Assembly: GCA_029959085.1 (NCBI GenBank)
Contig: JARWIR010000011.1
Coordinates: forward strand, 4,837,840-4,901,839
Direction: 5' to 3'
Origin: Nemophila menziesii
Taxonomy: Eukaryota > Streptophyta > Magnoliopsida > Boraginales > Hydrophyllaceae
Length of the DNA: 64,000 nt
Both the position numbers and the translations under genes were made by a program. Shown in pieces: positions 11,810 through 25,668 of the stretch (its first letter is position 1; the number at the start of each line of letters is the position of its first letter). Below the pieces are notes generated by a model. That model was not told the DNA's origin. It did not search any database and saw nothing but the letters and a program-made list of their open reading frames with translations.

Positions 11810-13034
11810 TTTTTTTATCAATAAATTAAACTTTTACTAAAATGAGCTCAACCTCCAATGTCATTACAACTTTCACCTACTAGTGCCGAGCAAATATAAA
11901 TCGACCTACTTTGACTATTACATAATAAGCCTACTACAATTTTAATCAAAACTAAAGAAAGAAACTCTAGACTATTAGGCCCAATAAGCTAATTGGACTC
12001 TATTTTAATAATAAGAGAATCTGCTTCTTTGCTTTTGTATTTTCTCTTACCCACTTTCACATGGACTAGAATGTAAATACTTTTCCATATATGATCTTCA
12101 CATAGGAAATTCCCACCATGTTACCTTTCATTTATCTCCCACTATACACAGTATATATAAGTAGTAATAAATGTCCCCACAATATCAACAACTTCTACAC
12201 AATGAATTAAATTAATTATATTAATCAATTCTTCCAAGTATGCAGGATTAACCTTAACATTACACCTCTCAAGCATCTTCAATAAAATTCGCTTTGTGAA
12301 AGAGCAGCTTATAAATAAGTGATTAACTTCTTCTATATTAGCATTGCAGAAACATAAGAGTGGGTTAACTTGCATTTCCGAACTGAGCATCCTAGCTTTG
12401 GTAGATAATCTGTCCTGAAAGCATAACCAAGCAGTAAATGCATACCTCGGTATACAAGACTTTGTCCATACAAGTTTTCAACACTTTACTTCACTCTTCT
12501 CAACTGCAATTTTCTCAAGGGTTTTCTTGAAGGAGAAACCACTTATATTACTCTCCTTCCATATAATAATATCATCCCCACTAGAAATTTTAATATTAAA
12601 GATATAAGGGAGTAATTTGCCCACAATAGGAGGCAATTTCCATCTATTACCCCCATAGAATGAAGAAATAGTTTTATTACAGGTAATGTCATCGCTACTA
12701 AGATCAATTCCTAAGAATTCTTGTGAATTTTTTCCACGTAGCCATTTATCCCAAATTAAGAATGTATTCTTACCATTCCTTATAACATGAGTAATAAATT
12801 AATAAGCTCGGTACCTGATCTTCAAAATCTGATTCCATATCCATGTGTGAGCTAGTTTTATATTCAAGCCCTAGATACACCTGCCTTTAATGATATTATG
12901 ATGAACCCACAAATTTACAAATTGTGTTTTTGTGAGTATATTCTCCAGAAAGTAGCTAAGAGACTGACTTTATTTATATCTTCAATAATTGGAATACCAC
13001 AAGACCTCCTTGTACTTTACTAGAGCAAATATTC
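11810..13034 (-). pseudogene. LINE ORF2 3' fragment, U3, type A
   Basis: Longest open stretch 12142-12390, zinc-knuckle to C-terminus. It shares with U2 the TAC to TAA change near 12800. In the KWW block the tryptophan pair is lost altogether (ACACTTTAC near 12481-12491 gives Cys then TGA). The C-terminal tryptophan is TAG at 12142-12144, as in all type A copies. The CSSKVQGGL-like segment near 13000-13025 is still readable. Non-functional. Confidence 0.82.
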
Positions 13035-14194
13035 ACTCTTTTTTGTTTTAATAATTTATGTTTGAATTTATTTATATCAACAAAAAATAGTTAATTAATT
13101 AAACATTTTGCTAATTTGGTTTGACTTGAACATTTTTATAAATAATAGTGTATTATGAGGTGAATGATAAGATTTCTGGTCATGATTTTACAAATATCAG
13201 GTATATATACTTATAGTATGAAATTCTTTGATATCTTTTTATTGTGTCGTCGTGCCTCTTTCTTGTTTTGGTTATTTAAAGTACCAGTAGCTTTAAAATC
13301 CAAGTAACTTAATACTAACTTCATACCAATTAATTATATAATTATGATAAATCTAAATATACTACTTTTCACCATTAACATAAATAGAATTTGGAAAATT
13401 TAAATGTATTTTTACCCTAATCCTATATGAATTATAACTTAGTCCTATAAAAATAAGACGTGATAATTTTTATTCCATAAAAATTGAAAACTAAATATAT
13501 AATAATGGATGGAGATTTTGGTGATATAAATAAGATGGTTATTTGGAATTCTAATAATTATAAAGTTAATATTTTTTAAGATATAGGGATTATATACCAT
13601 ATTTATTAATATATTATACATTTATGTTCTTAAGACTAATATGGATGGTATATTATTAACTTTATTAACCGTGCCTCTTAATTTAAAAAGATATTCTGTA
13701 TCTTTCAAATTAATATAATAAATGAGTATTTCTATTATTTTTATTATGTCTTGAATATGAAAATGATCTATGTGAACTAAAAACACGATTAACTAAGTAC
13801 GTGGTTTAAAATTCTATGTTTTAGAATTTTAGCTGAAATTTAGATTTTATAATGATATAATATTCCATACAACAAATTTGTAAAACTAATAAATTCAAAA
13901 AGTAGATAACAAAATTAAGAAACTGTAGTGGTGAAAGACATGATTTAATGCATTTAATAAATAATGAATTACATGGGATGCATTTCGCTCGATCTTAATT
14001 GCACCCAAACAAACCTCGCAAAGCTCCGTATAACGACATTCATCCAGGAACCACCAACCATCTATTCAACATATACATATTTAGTCAAAACAGTTTATAT
14101 AATGGAAAAAACTTCAAAAGTATTCATAAACAAATCTTACTAATTGAATCGATTGTGAGTCGGCACTTACTTGGATTTTGATACTCGTATAATT

Positions 14195-15469
14195 ATGTAT
14201 CAATATGCATTTTTCCCTATTCATAAATGAGTAATTCTATATATCACTCATTTCATACAACCCTCATACCTCCTCTTTTACGTGGTGTGATTTGATTGCA
14301 AATTATTTAATTTCCAATAAAAGCACGCCATATAAGGAGGTAGTATAAAAAATTATTCTTAAAAAATCAAGAAATATATACGAGCAACATTAAATCTTAT
14401 ACGAGGATAAGAAATAAATATAAAATAAAATGCTTATTTTATGAATGGTATTAACAAAAAATATTTAACAATTATACAAGTAAACAAGAAACTCATTAAC
14501 TTCAGTTTTCCATATAAACAAGCATATAATAATAGAAATTGTACCTATAAAAGAGATTTAAACAACAAGGTATTACGATAGATGCGAGATCAAATTCATT
14601 CTAACACTTACAAAATAATTAAGTTGCATACTGGATAAAACTTAATCACGAAACTTGATATATACATATATTGTGATACATATCGATATTCGTCAATTAC
14701 AAACATAGATCTTTCATATAAGATGAGAATTACTAATACTCTAAGATACTTACCACCAAGATCTATTTTAAAAATCTATTACATAACTCAAAAAAGATAA
14801 AAAAAGTTATAGGGATAAAAAAATGAAATAATTTTTTTATTTTATTGCATACCAATAATTTTATTTTATCTTTCTCGAGTTATGTGATAGATTTTAAAAA
14901 TTGATCTTGATGGTATGTATCTTAGAATATTAGTAATTCTCATCATCTATGAAATATTTATGGTTGTAATTGAGTAATTTTGATGTGTATCAACATATAT
15001 GTATATATCAAGTTTCGTGATTAAGTTTTATCCATTGTGTAACTTAATTATTTTGTAAGTGTTTGATTGAATTTGATCTCGCTTCTATCGTAATACATTT
15101 TTTTTAATTTTCTTTATTGGTATATTTTCTATTATTATATGTATGTTTATATGCATAAATGAATTTAATGAGTTTCTTGTTTACTTGTATAATTGTTGAA
15201 TATGTTTGTTAATATGATTAGTAAAATAAGCATTTTATTTTATATTAATTTTTTTATCTTCATATAAGATTTAATGTTGCTCATATATATTATATAATCT
15301 ATAAATAAGAATGCAATATACCACCCCTTATGTGGTGTGGTTTGATTTGAAATGAAATAATTTTCAGTCAAATCACACCACGTAAAATGGGGTGGTGTAA
15401 GGGTTGTACGAAATGAGTAATATATAGAATTACTTATTTATAAAAAAATAAAGTTACATATTGATACAT
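14195..15469. repeat. Long inverted repeat IR3
   Basis: About 1275 bp, apex near 14832. Small changes near the apex (AAAAAAATGAAATAA; GTGATAGATTTTAAAAATTGATC) weaken pairing there slightly. The right nested hairpin (about 15315-15402) has the symmetric TACCACCCC...GGGGTGGTGTA form. Confidence 0.92.
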
Positions 15470-16911
15470 AAGTAACTTCATAATTAAGTTTAAAACTACA
15501 TATTATTTAAAATTGTCAACACAAAATTAAGGCCATCTTTTAAACATTTGCAAAACCAACAACAATCTATCAAATATGATGTAAATAAAAGATTATGGCT
15601 ATCTTTTGATATATCTATGATTAGAGAGACTAAATATTAAATCAAAGTTAAAATCCAACCAAATAGATATTCATCATCATCAATCTTAAAATAAAATACA
15701 TATGCTTCTAAATAATATTGACAAACTATATCTCTATCAAATAATTTTTAGTAAATTACATTGAGAATTAAGAGAAATTGAATTTTAACGGCTTGGAAGG
15801 GAAGCCAAAGAAGAAATGAAAAAGCGCAATCAACTAGAAAGAGAAATTAGATTTGGAAATTAAATTTGAATTGTTTCGAATGAAAATGAAAGAGAAGGAA
15901 AGAAACCATTAATTTAAATAGTTTCTTTGCAATCATTTAACATAGATATAAATAATGCAACTGAACAATAAAAGGTTGAATTTTATTTACAAAATATTTT
16001 ACTCTTATTATATTTTTTTTGATTATTTTTTAACGGTTTTGAGATTATTATCAAACATGTACTACACAGAAGAAGAAGACTATGGATCCGAAAATTTAAT
16101 CTGGATGTTATTTTGCATGGTTGAAACACACATGACAAGAGCTACAAAAAATACAATTTTACAAACTCAGACCATTTAAATCAATCAGAAATTTACTCTA
16201 ACTTAATTACTATTAATGAATACTACATTGACTGAGATAGGGGGTTCTTTGCACGGATCAAAGTTTGATGAATCAAATGATGGATACATAATAAACAATA
16301 TTTATTATTCACATAATTGAGCAAGAATTGAAAAACGTACCTAGGATGACTTCAATACGCTTTGTAGGAACGATCTTAATCTAAAAATTTTACAAACTAA
16401 AAATAAGAAGTGACAAAACATATACAATCATATATAAAACAAGACATGGGTACCTTAGAAAGGGTAGGTTGCCTTGGGAAGTGTCTCCTAAATCAATTGT
16501 TTATTGACTGTAAAAAGATGAGCTCGGGTTTAAAATTAAACCTTAATTTGGGTTCTTCTATGGTGGAGAATGGTCTTGTGCTGGCTTGGTGGAAAGGTGA
16601 GTGTGAAGATGGTCTAGAATAGTCATTGGCGGCTGTGGCTGTAAGTGAAAAGAGATGAGATTAGGTTAAAAATAAACTTTAATTTGGGTTCCTTTTGTTT
16701 TTGCGTGTCTTATGGTGATGGAATTATTTTTCCTTTTTTTTTATAATGGAATAATGGATTTGCTAATCAGTTTTTTGTTTGATGTTTGGGTATTAAATAT
16801 ATATATTTTTTAAAATTAAAATATAATTAATTAATGAAAAATGGGGTCAGAAATATTCTTGGCCATCACTTATGTTGGGTCAGAATCAATTCTAGCCACC
16901 ACTGGAGAAAG

Positions 16912-18135
16912 TTTTTTTATCAATAAATTAAACTTTTACTAAAATAAGCTCAACCTCCAATGTCATTACAACTTTCACCTACTAGTGCCGAGCAAATATA
17001 AATCGACCTACTTTAACTATTACATAATAAGCCTATTAAAATTTTAATCAAAACTAAAGAAAGAAACTCTAGACTATTAGACCCAATAAGCTAATTGGAC
17101 TCTATTTTAATAATAAGAGAATATGCTTCTTTGCTTTTGTATTTTCTCTTACCCACTTTCACATGGACTAGAATGTAAATACTTTTCCATATATGATCTT
17201 CACATAGGAAATTCCCACCATGTTACCTTTCATTTATCTCCCACTATACACAGTATATATAAGTAGTAATAAATGTCCCCACAATATCAACAACTTCTAC
17301 ACAATGAATTAAATTAATTATATTAATCAATTCTTCCAAGTATTCAGGATTAACCTTAACATTACACCTCTCAAGCATCTTCAATAAAATTCGCTTTGTG
17401 AAAGAGCAGCTTATAAATAAGTGATTAACTTCTTCTATATTAGCATTGCAGAAACATAAGAGTGGGTTAACTTGCATTTCCGAACTGAGCATCCTAGCTT
17501 TGGTAGATAATCTGTCTTGAAGGCATAACCAAGCACCAAATGCATACCTCGGTATACAAGACTTTGTCCATACTAGTTTCCACCACTTTACTTCACTCTT
17601 CTCAACTGCAATTTTCTCAAGGGTTTTCTTGAAGGAGAAACCACTTATATTACTTTCCTTCCATATAATAATATCATCCCCACTAGAAATTTTAATATTA
17701 CAGATATGAGGGAATAATTTTCCCACAATAGGAGGCAATTTCCATCTATTACCCCCATAGAATGAAGAAATAGTTTTATTACAGTTAATGTCATCGCTAC
17801 TAAGATCAATTCCTAAGAATTCTTGTGAATTTTTTCCACGTAGCCATTTATCCCAAATTAAGAATGTATTCTTACAATTCCTTATAACATGAGTAATAAA
17901 GTAATAAGCTAGGTACATGATCTTCAAAATCTGATTCCATATCCATGTGTGAGCTAGTTTTATATTCAAGCTCTAGATACACCTGCCTTTAATGATATTA
18001 TGATGAACCCACAAATTTACAAATTGTGTTTTTGTGAGTATATTCTCCAGAAAGTAGCTAAGAGACTGACTTTATTTATATCTTCAATAATTGGTATACC
18101 ACAAGACCTCCTTGTACTTTACTAGAGCAAATACT
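16912..18135 (-). pseudogene. LINE ORF2 3' fragment, U4, with uninterrupted 241-codon frame
   Basis: Minus-strand frame 17244-17969, starting at MNIKLAHTWIW. Order of landmarks: RNCKNTFLIWDKWL (near residues 30-43), SSGDDIIIW and FSFKKTLEKI (middle), KWWKLVWTKSCIPRYAF then WLCFQDRLSTKARM, then the zinc ligands CFC...H...C in CFCNANIEEVNHLFISC. This order is that of the linker plus zf-RVT domain of plant LINE ORF2 proteins, which also carry an upstream endonuclease and reverse transcriptase; both are missing here. The frame ends at TAG (17244-17246), where type B units read TGG, so even this copy is truncated. The open frame probably reflects low divergence, not function. Confidence 0.8.
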
Positions 18136-19298
18136 CACTCTTTTTTGTTTTACTGATTTATGTTTGAATTTATTTATATCAACAAAAAATAGTTAATTAA
18201 TTAAACATTTTGCTAATTTGGTTTGACTTGAATATTTTTATAAATAACAGTGTATTATGAGGTGAATGATAAGATTGCTGGTCATGATTTTACAAATATC
18301 AGGTATATGTACTTAAAGTATGAAATTCTTTGATATCTTTTTAATGTGTCGTCGTGCCTCTTTCTTGTTTTGGTTATTTAAAGTACCAGTAGCTTTAAAA
18401 TCCAAGTAACTTAATACTAAATGCATACCAATTAATTATATAATTATGATAAATCTAAATATACTACTTTTCACCATTAACATAAATAGAATTTGGAAAA
18501 TTTAAATATATTTTTACCCTAATCCTATATGAATTATAACTTATTCCTATAAAAATAAGACGTGATAATTTTTATTCCTGAAAAATAATAAACTAAATAT
18601 ATAATAATGGATGGAGATTTTGGTGATATAAATAAGATGGTTATTTGTAATTCTAATAATTATAAAGTTAATATTTTTTAAGATATAGGGATAATATACC
18701 ATATTTATTAATATATTATACATTTATGTTCTTAAGATTAATATGGATGGTATATTATTAACTTTATTAACACTGCCTCTTAATTTAAAAAAGATATTCT
18801 GCATCTTTCAAATTAATATAATAAATGAGTATTTCTATTATTTTTATTATGTCTTGAATATGAAAATGATCTATGTGAACTAAAAACACGATTAACTAAG
18901 TACGTGGTTTAAAATTCTATGTTTTAGAATTATAGATGAAATTTAGATTTTATAATGATATAATATTCCATACAACAAGTTTAGTAAAACTAATAAATTC
19001 AAAAAGTAGATAACAAAATTAAGAAACTGTAGTGGTTAAAAACATGATTTAATGCATTTAATAAATAATGAATTACATGGGATGCATTTCGCTCGATCTT
19101 AGTTGCACCCAAACAAGCCTCGCAAAGCTCCGTATAACAACATTCATCCAGGAACCACCAACCATCTATTCAACATATACATATTTAGTCAAAACAGTTT
19201 ATATAATGGAAAAAACTTAAAAAGTATTCATAAACAAATCTTACTAATTGAATCGATTGTGAGTCGGCACTTACATGGATTTTGATACTCGTATAATT

Positions 19299-20573
19299 AT
19301 GTATCAATATGCATTTTTTCCTTTTCATAAATGAGTAATTCTATATATCACTCATTTCATACAACCCTCATACCTCCTCTTTTACGTGGTGTGATTTGAT
19401 TGCAAATTATTTAATTTCCAATCAAAGCACGCCATATAAGGAGGTAGTATAAAAAATTATTCTTAAAAAATCAAGAAATATATACGAGCAACATTAAATC
19501 TTATACGAGGATAAGAAATAAATATAAAATAAAATGCTTATTTTATGAATGGTATTAACAAAAAATATTTAACAATTATACAAGTAAACAAGAAACTCAT
19601 TTACTTCAGTTATCCATATAAACAAGCATATAATAATAGAAATTGTACCTATAAAAGAGATTTAAACAACAAGTTATTATGATAGATGCGAGATCAAATT
19701 CATTCTAACACTTACAAAGTAATTAAGTTACATACTGGATAAAACTTAATCACGAAACTTGATATGTACATATATTGTGATACATATCGATATTCGTCAA
19801 TTACAAACATAGATCTTTCATATAAGATGAGAATTACTAATACTCTAAGATACTTACCATCAAGATCTATTTTAAAAATCTATTACATAACTCAAAAAAG
19901 ATAAAAAAAATTATAGGGATAAAAAAATAAAATAATTTTTTTATTTTATTGCACACCAATAATTTTATTTTATCTTTCTCGAGTTATTTGATATATTTTA
20001 TAAATAGATCTTGATGGTATGTATCTTAGAATATTAGTAATTCTCATCATATATGAAATATTTATGGTTGTAATTGAGTAATTTCGATGTGTATCAACAT
20101 ATATGTATATATCAAGTTTCGTGATTAAGTTTTATCCATTGTGTAACTTAATTATTTTGTAAGTGTTTGATTGAATTTGATCTCGCTTCTATCGTAATAC
20201 CTTTTTTTTAATTTTCTTTATTGGTATATTTTCTATTATTATATGTATGTTTATATGCATAAATGAATTTAATGAGTTTCTTGTTTACTTGTATAATTGT
20301 TGAATATATTTATTAATATGATTCATAAAATAAGCATTTTATTTTATATTTATTTTTTTATTTTCATATAAGATTTAATGTTGCTCATATATATTATATA
20401 ATCTATAAATAAGAATGCAATATACCACCCCTTATGTGGTGTGGTTTGATTTGAAATGAAATAATTTTCAGTCAAATCACACCACGTAAAATGGGGTGGT
20501 GTAAGGGTTGTACGAAATGAGTAATATATAGAATTACTTATTTATAAAAAGATAAAAATACATATTGATACAT
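19299..20573. repeat. Long inverted repeat IR4
   Basis: About 1275 bp, apex near 19935. The right arm just past the apex has several unit-specific changes (GAGTTATTTGATATATTTTATAAATAG) that break pairing over a short stretch. Elsewhere it is like IR3 and IR5. Confidence 0.92.
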
Positions 20574-22007
20574 AAGTAACTTCATAATTAAGTTTAAAAC
20601 TACTTATTATTTAAAATTGTCAACACAAAATTGAGGCCATCTTTTAAACATTTGCAAAACCAACAACAATCTATCAAATATGATGTAAATACAAGATTAA
20701 AGCTATCTTTTGATATATCTATGATTAGAGGGACTAAATATTAAATCAAAGTTAAAATCCAACCAAATAGATATTCATCATCATCAATCGTAAAATAAAA
20801 TACATATGCTTCTAAATAATATTGACAAACTATATCTCAATCAAATAATTTTTAGTAAATTACATTGAGCATTAAGAGAAATTGAATTTTAACGGCTTGG
20901 AAGGGAAGCCAAAGAAGAAATGAAAAAGCGCAATCAACTAGAAAGAGAAATTGGATTTGGAAATTAAATTTGAATGGTTTCGAATGAAAAAGAAAAAGAA
21001 GGAAAGAAACCATTAATTTAAATAGTTTCTTTGCGATCATTTAACATAGATATAAATAATGCAACTGAACAATAAAAGTTTGAATTTTATTTACAAAATA
21101 TTTTACTCTTATTATATTTTTTTTGATTATTTTTTAACGGTTTTGAGATTATTATCAAACATGTACTACACAGAAGATGAAGACTATGGATCCGAAAATT
21201 TATTTAATCTGGATGTTATTTTGCATGGTTGAAACACACATGACAAGAGCTACAAAAAATACAATTTTACAAACTCAGACCATTTAAATCAATCAAAAAT
21301 TTACTCTAACTTAATTACTATTAATGTATACTATATTTACTGAGATAGGGGGTTCTTTGCACGGATCAAAGTTTGATGAATCAAATGATGGTTACATAAT
21401 AAACAATATTTATTATTCACATAATTGAGCAAGAATTGAAAAACGTACCTAGGATGACTTCAATAGGCTTTGTAGGAACGATCTTAATCTAAAAATTTTA
21501 CAAAAAAAAATAAGAAGTGACAAAACATACACAATCATATATAAAACAAGACATGGGTACCTTAGAAAGGGTAGGTTGCCTTGGGAAGTGTCTCCTAAAT
21601 CAATTGTTTATGGACTGTAAAAAGATGAGCTCGAGTTTAAAATTAAACCTTAATTTGGGTTCTTCTATGGTGGAGAATGGTCTTGTGCAGACTTGTTGGA
21701 AAGGTGAGTGTGAAGATGGTCGAGAATAGAATAGTCATTGGCGGCGGTGGCTGTAAGTGAAAACAGATGAGATTAGGTTAAAAATAAACTTTAATTTGGG
21801 TTCCTTTTGTTTTTGCGTGTCTTATGGTGATGGAATTATTTTTCCTTTTTTTTATAATGGAATAATGGATTTGCTAATCAGTTTTTTGTTTGATGTTTGG
21901 GTATTAAATATATATATTTTTTAAAATTAAAATATAATTAATTAATGAAAAGTGGGGTCAGAAATAATCTTGGCGTCAGAATCAATTCTAGCCACCACTG
22001 GAGAATG

Positions 22008-23232
22008 TTTTTTTTATCAATAAATTAAACTTTTACTAAAAGAAGCTCAACCTCCAATGTCATTACAACTTTCACCTACTAGTGCCGAGCAAATATAAAT
22101 CGACCTACTTTAACTATTACATAATAAGCCTATTACAATTTTAATCAAAACTAAAGAAAGAAACTCGAGACTATTAGGCCAAATAAGCTAATTGGACTCT
22201 ATTTTAATAATAAGAGAATCTGCTTCTTTGCTTTTGTATTTTCTCTTACCCACTTTCACATGGACTAGAATGTAAATACTTTTCCATATATGATCTTCAC
22301 ATAGGAAATTCCCACCATGTTACCTTTCATTTATCTCCCACTATACACAGTATATATAAGTAGTAATAAATGTCCCCACAATATCAACAACTTCTACACA
22401 ATGAATTAAATTAAATATATTAATCAATTCTTCCAAGTATTCAGGATTAACCTTAACATTACACCTCTCAAGCATCTTCAATAAAATTCGCTTTGTGAAA
22501 GAGCAGCTTATAAATAAGTGATTAACTTCTTCTATATTAGCATTGCAGAAACATAAGAGTGGGTTAACTTGCATTTCCGAACTGAGCATCCTAGCTTTGG
22601 TAGATAATCTGTCTTGAAAGCATAACCAAGCAGCAAATGCATACCTCGGTATACAAGACTTTGTCCATACTAGTTTCCACCACTTTACTTCACTCTTCTC
22701 AACTACAATTTTCTCAAGGGTTTTCTTGAAGGAGAAACCACTTATATTACTCTCCTTCCATACAATAATATCATCCCCACTAGAAATTTTAATATTACAG
22801 ATAAGAGGGAGTAATTTGCCCACAATAGGAGGCAATTTCCATCTATTACCCCCATAGAATGAAGAAATAGTTTTATTACAGTTAATGTCATCGCTATTAA
22901 GATCAATTCCTAAGAATTCTTGTGAATTTTTTCCACGTAGCCATTTATCCCAAATTAAGAATGTATTCTTACCATTCCTTATAACATGAGTAATAAAGTA
23001 ATAAGCTAGGTACCTGATCTTCAAAATCTGATTCCATATCCATGTGTGAGCTAGTTTTACATTCAAGCTCTAGATACACCTGCGTTTAATGATATTATGA
23101 TGAACCCACAAATTTACAAATTGTGTTTTTGTGAGCATATTCTCCAGAAAGTAGCTAAGAGACTGACTTTATTTATATCTTCAATAATTGGAATACCACA
23201 AGACCTCCTTGTACTTTACTACAGCAAATATT
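22008..23232 (-). pseudogene. LINE ORF2 3' fragment, U5, with uninterrupted 241-codon frame
   Basis: Minus-strand frame 22341-23066, colinear with U4 and differing by a modest number of substitutions (for example NVKLAHTW for NIKLAHTW, AAWLCFQDR for GAWLCLQDR, INIFNLIH for INIINLIH). The landmarks FLIWDKWL, KWWKLVWTK and CFCN...HLFISC are all present. It ends at the type A TAG. The upstream part, with the KVQGGL motif near 23205, is out of frame. A dead fragment with no endonuclease and no RT catalytic region. Confidence 0.8.
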
Positions 23233-24394
23233 CACTCTTTTTTGTTTTACTAATTTATGTTTGAATTTATTTATATCAACAAAAAATAGTTAATTAATTA
23301 AACATTTTGCTAATTTGGTTTGACTTGAATATTTTTATAAATAACAGTGTATTATGAGGTGAATGATAAGTTTTCTGGTCATGATTTTACAAATATCTGG
23401 TATATATACTTAAAGTATGAAATTCTTTGATATCTTTTTATTGTGTCGTGGTGCCTCTTTCTTGTTTTGGTTATTTAAAGTACCAGTAGCTTTAAAATCC
23501 AAGTAACTTAATACTAAATGCATACCAATTAATTATATAATTATGATAAATCTAAATATACTACTTTTCACCATTAACATAAATACAATTTGGAAAATTT
23601 AAATATATTTTTACCCTAATCCTATATGAATTATAACTTAGTCCTATAAAAATAAGTCGTGATAATTTTTATTCCTGAAAAATAAAAAACTAAATATATA
23701 ATAATGGATGGAGATTTTGGTGATATAAATAAGATGGTTATTTGGAATTCTAATAATTATAAAGTTAATATTTTTTAAGATATATGGATAATATACCATA
23801 TTTATTAATATATTATACATTTATGTTCTTAAGATTAATATGGATGGTATATTATTAACTTTATTAACCCTGCCTCTTAGTTTAAAAAGATATTCTGCAT
23901 CTTTCAAATTAATATAATAAATGAGTATTTCTAATATTTTTATTATGTCTTGAATATGAAAATGATCTATGTGAACTAAAAACACGATTAACTAAGTACG
24001 TGGTTTAAAATTCTATGTTTTAGAGTTATAGCTGAAATTTAGATTTTATAATGATATAATATTCCATACAACAAGTTTAGTAAAACTAATAAATTCAAAA
24101 AGTAGATAACAAAATTAAGAAACTGTAGTGGTTAAAAACATGATTTAATGCATTTAATAAATAATGAATTACATGGGATGCATTTCGCTCGATCTTAATT
24201 GCACCCAAACAAGCCTCGCAAAGCTCCGTATAACAACATTCATCCTGGAACCACCAACCATCTATTCAACATATACATATTTAGTCAAAACAGTTTATAT
24301 AATGGAAAAAACTTAAAAAGTATTCATAAACAAATCTTACTAATTGAAACGATTGTGAGTCGGCACTTAGTTGGATTTTGATACTCGTATAATT

Positions 24395-25668
24395 ATGTAT
24401 CAATATGCATTTTTCCCTTTTCATAAATGAGTAATTCTATATATCACTCATTTCATACAACCCTCATACCTCCTCTTTTACGTGGTGTGATTTGATTGCA
24501 AATTATTTAATTTCCAATCAAAGCACGCCATATAAGGAGGTAGTATAAAAAATTATTCTTAAAAAATCAAGAAATATATACGAGCAACATTAAATCTTAT
24601 ACGAGGATAAGAAATAAATATAAAATAAAATGCTTATTTTATGAATCGTATTAACAAAAAATATTTAACAATTATACAAGTAAACAAGAAACTCATTAAC
24701 TTCAGTTATCCATATAAACAAACATATAATAATAGAAATTGTACCTATAAAAGAGATTTAAACAACAAGTTATTAAGATAGATACGAGATCAAATTCATT
24801 CTAACACTTACAAAATAATTAAGTTACATACTGGATAAAATTTAATCACGAAACTTGATATATACATATATTGTGATACATATCGATATTCGTCAATTAC
24901 AAACATAGATCTTTCATATAAGATGAGAATTACTAATACTCTAAGATACTTACCATCAAGATCTATTTTAAAAATCTATTATATAACTCAAAAAAGATAA
25001 AAAAATTATAGGGATAAAAAAATAAAATAATTTTTTTATTTTATTGCATACCAATAATTTTATTTTATCTTTCTCGAGTTATGTAATAGATTTTAAAAAT
25101 AGATCTTGATGGTATGTATCTTAGAATATTAGTAATTCTCATCATATATGAAATATTTATGGTTGTAATGGAGTAATTTCGATGTGTATCAACATATATG
25201 TATATATCAAGTTTCGTGATTAAGTTTTATCCATTGTGTAACTTAATTATTTTGTAAGTGTTTGATTGAATTTGATCTTGTTTCTATCGTAATACCTTTT
25301 TTTTAATTTTCTTTATTGGTATATTTTCTATTATTATATGTATGTTTATATGCATAAATGAATTTAATGAGTTTCTTGTTTACTTGTATAATTGTTGAAT
25401 ATGTTTGTTAATATGATTCATAAAATAAGCATTTTATTTTATATTAATTTTTTTATCTTTATATAAGATTTAATGTTGCACATATATATTATATAATCTA
25501 TAAATAAGAATGCAATATACCACCCCTTATGTGGTGTGGTTTAATTTGAAACGAAATAAATTTCAGTCAAATCACACCACGTAAAATGGGGTGGTGTAAG
25601 GGTTGTACGAAATGAGTAATATATAGAATTACTTATTTATAAAAAGATAAAAATACATATTGATACAT
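24395..25668. repeat. Long inverted repeat IR5
   Basis: About 1274 bp, apex near 25030. The right nested hairpin at about 25515-25601 carries GTGGTTTAATTTGAAACG, which reduces stem pairing by a few bases compared with its neighbours. Confidence 0.92.

Larger units (their letters stand above)
10569..15671 (+). repeat. Macrosatellite unit U3 (type A)
   Basis: 5103 bp. The first half is almost the same as U2. From about 13900 onward the sequence takes on variants shared with U4-U6: GTGGTGTGATTTG in the conserved hairpin, and TACCACCCC with TAAAATGGGGTGGTGTA at the right nested hairpin. U3 is therefore a bridge between the U2-like and U4-like subtypes. Bases 10569-11809 and 13035-13940 hold AT-rich sequence without a recognisable gene. 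Confidence 0.95.
15672..20775 (+). repeat. Macrosatellite unit U4 (type A)
   Basis: 5104 bp, typical type A throughout, closest to U5. It contains one of the three LINE copies in which the zf-RVT frame is uninterrupted. AT-rich stretches 15672-16911 and 18136-19050 hold no gene I can recognise. Confidence 0.95.

Noticed and set aside
21960..22000. 16-bp loss in U5 read as slippage between the two GTCAGAAT motifs
   Set aside because: The breakpoints (TTGGC/GTCAG) do not fall at matching positions of the two motifs, so it is only a simple small deletion.
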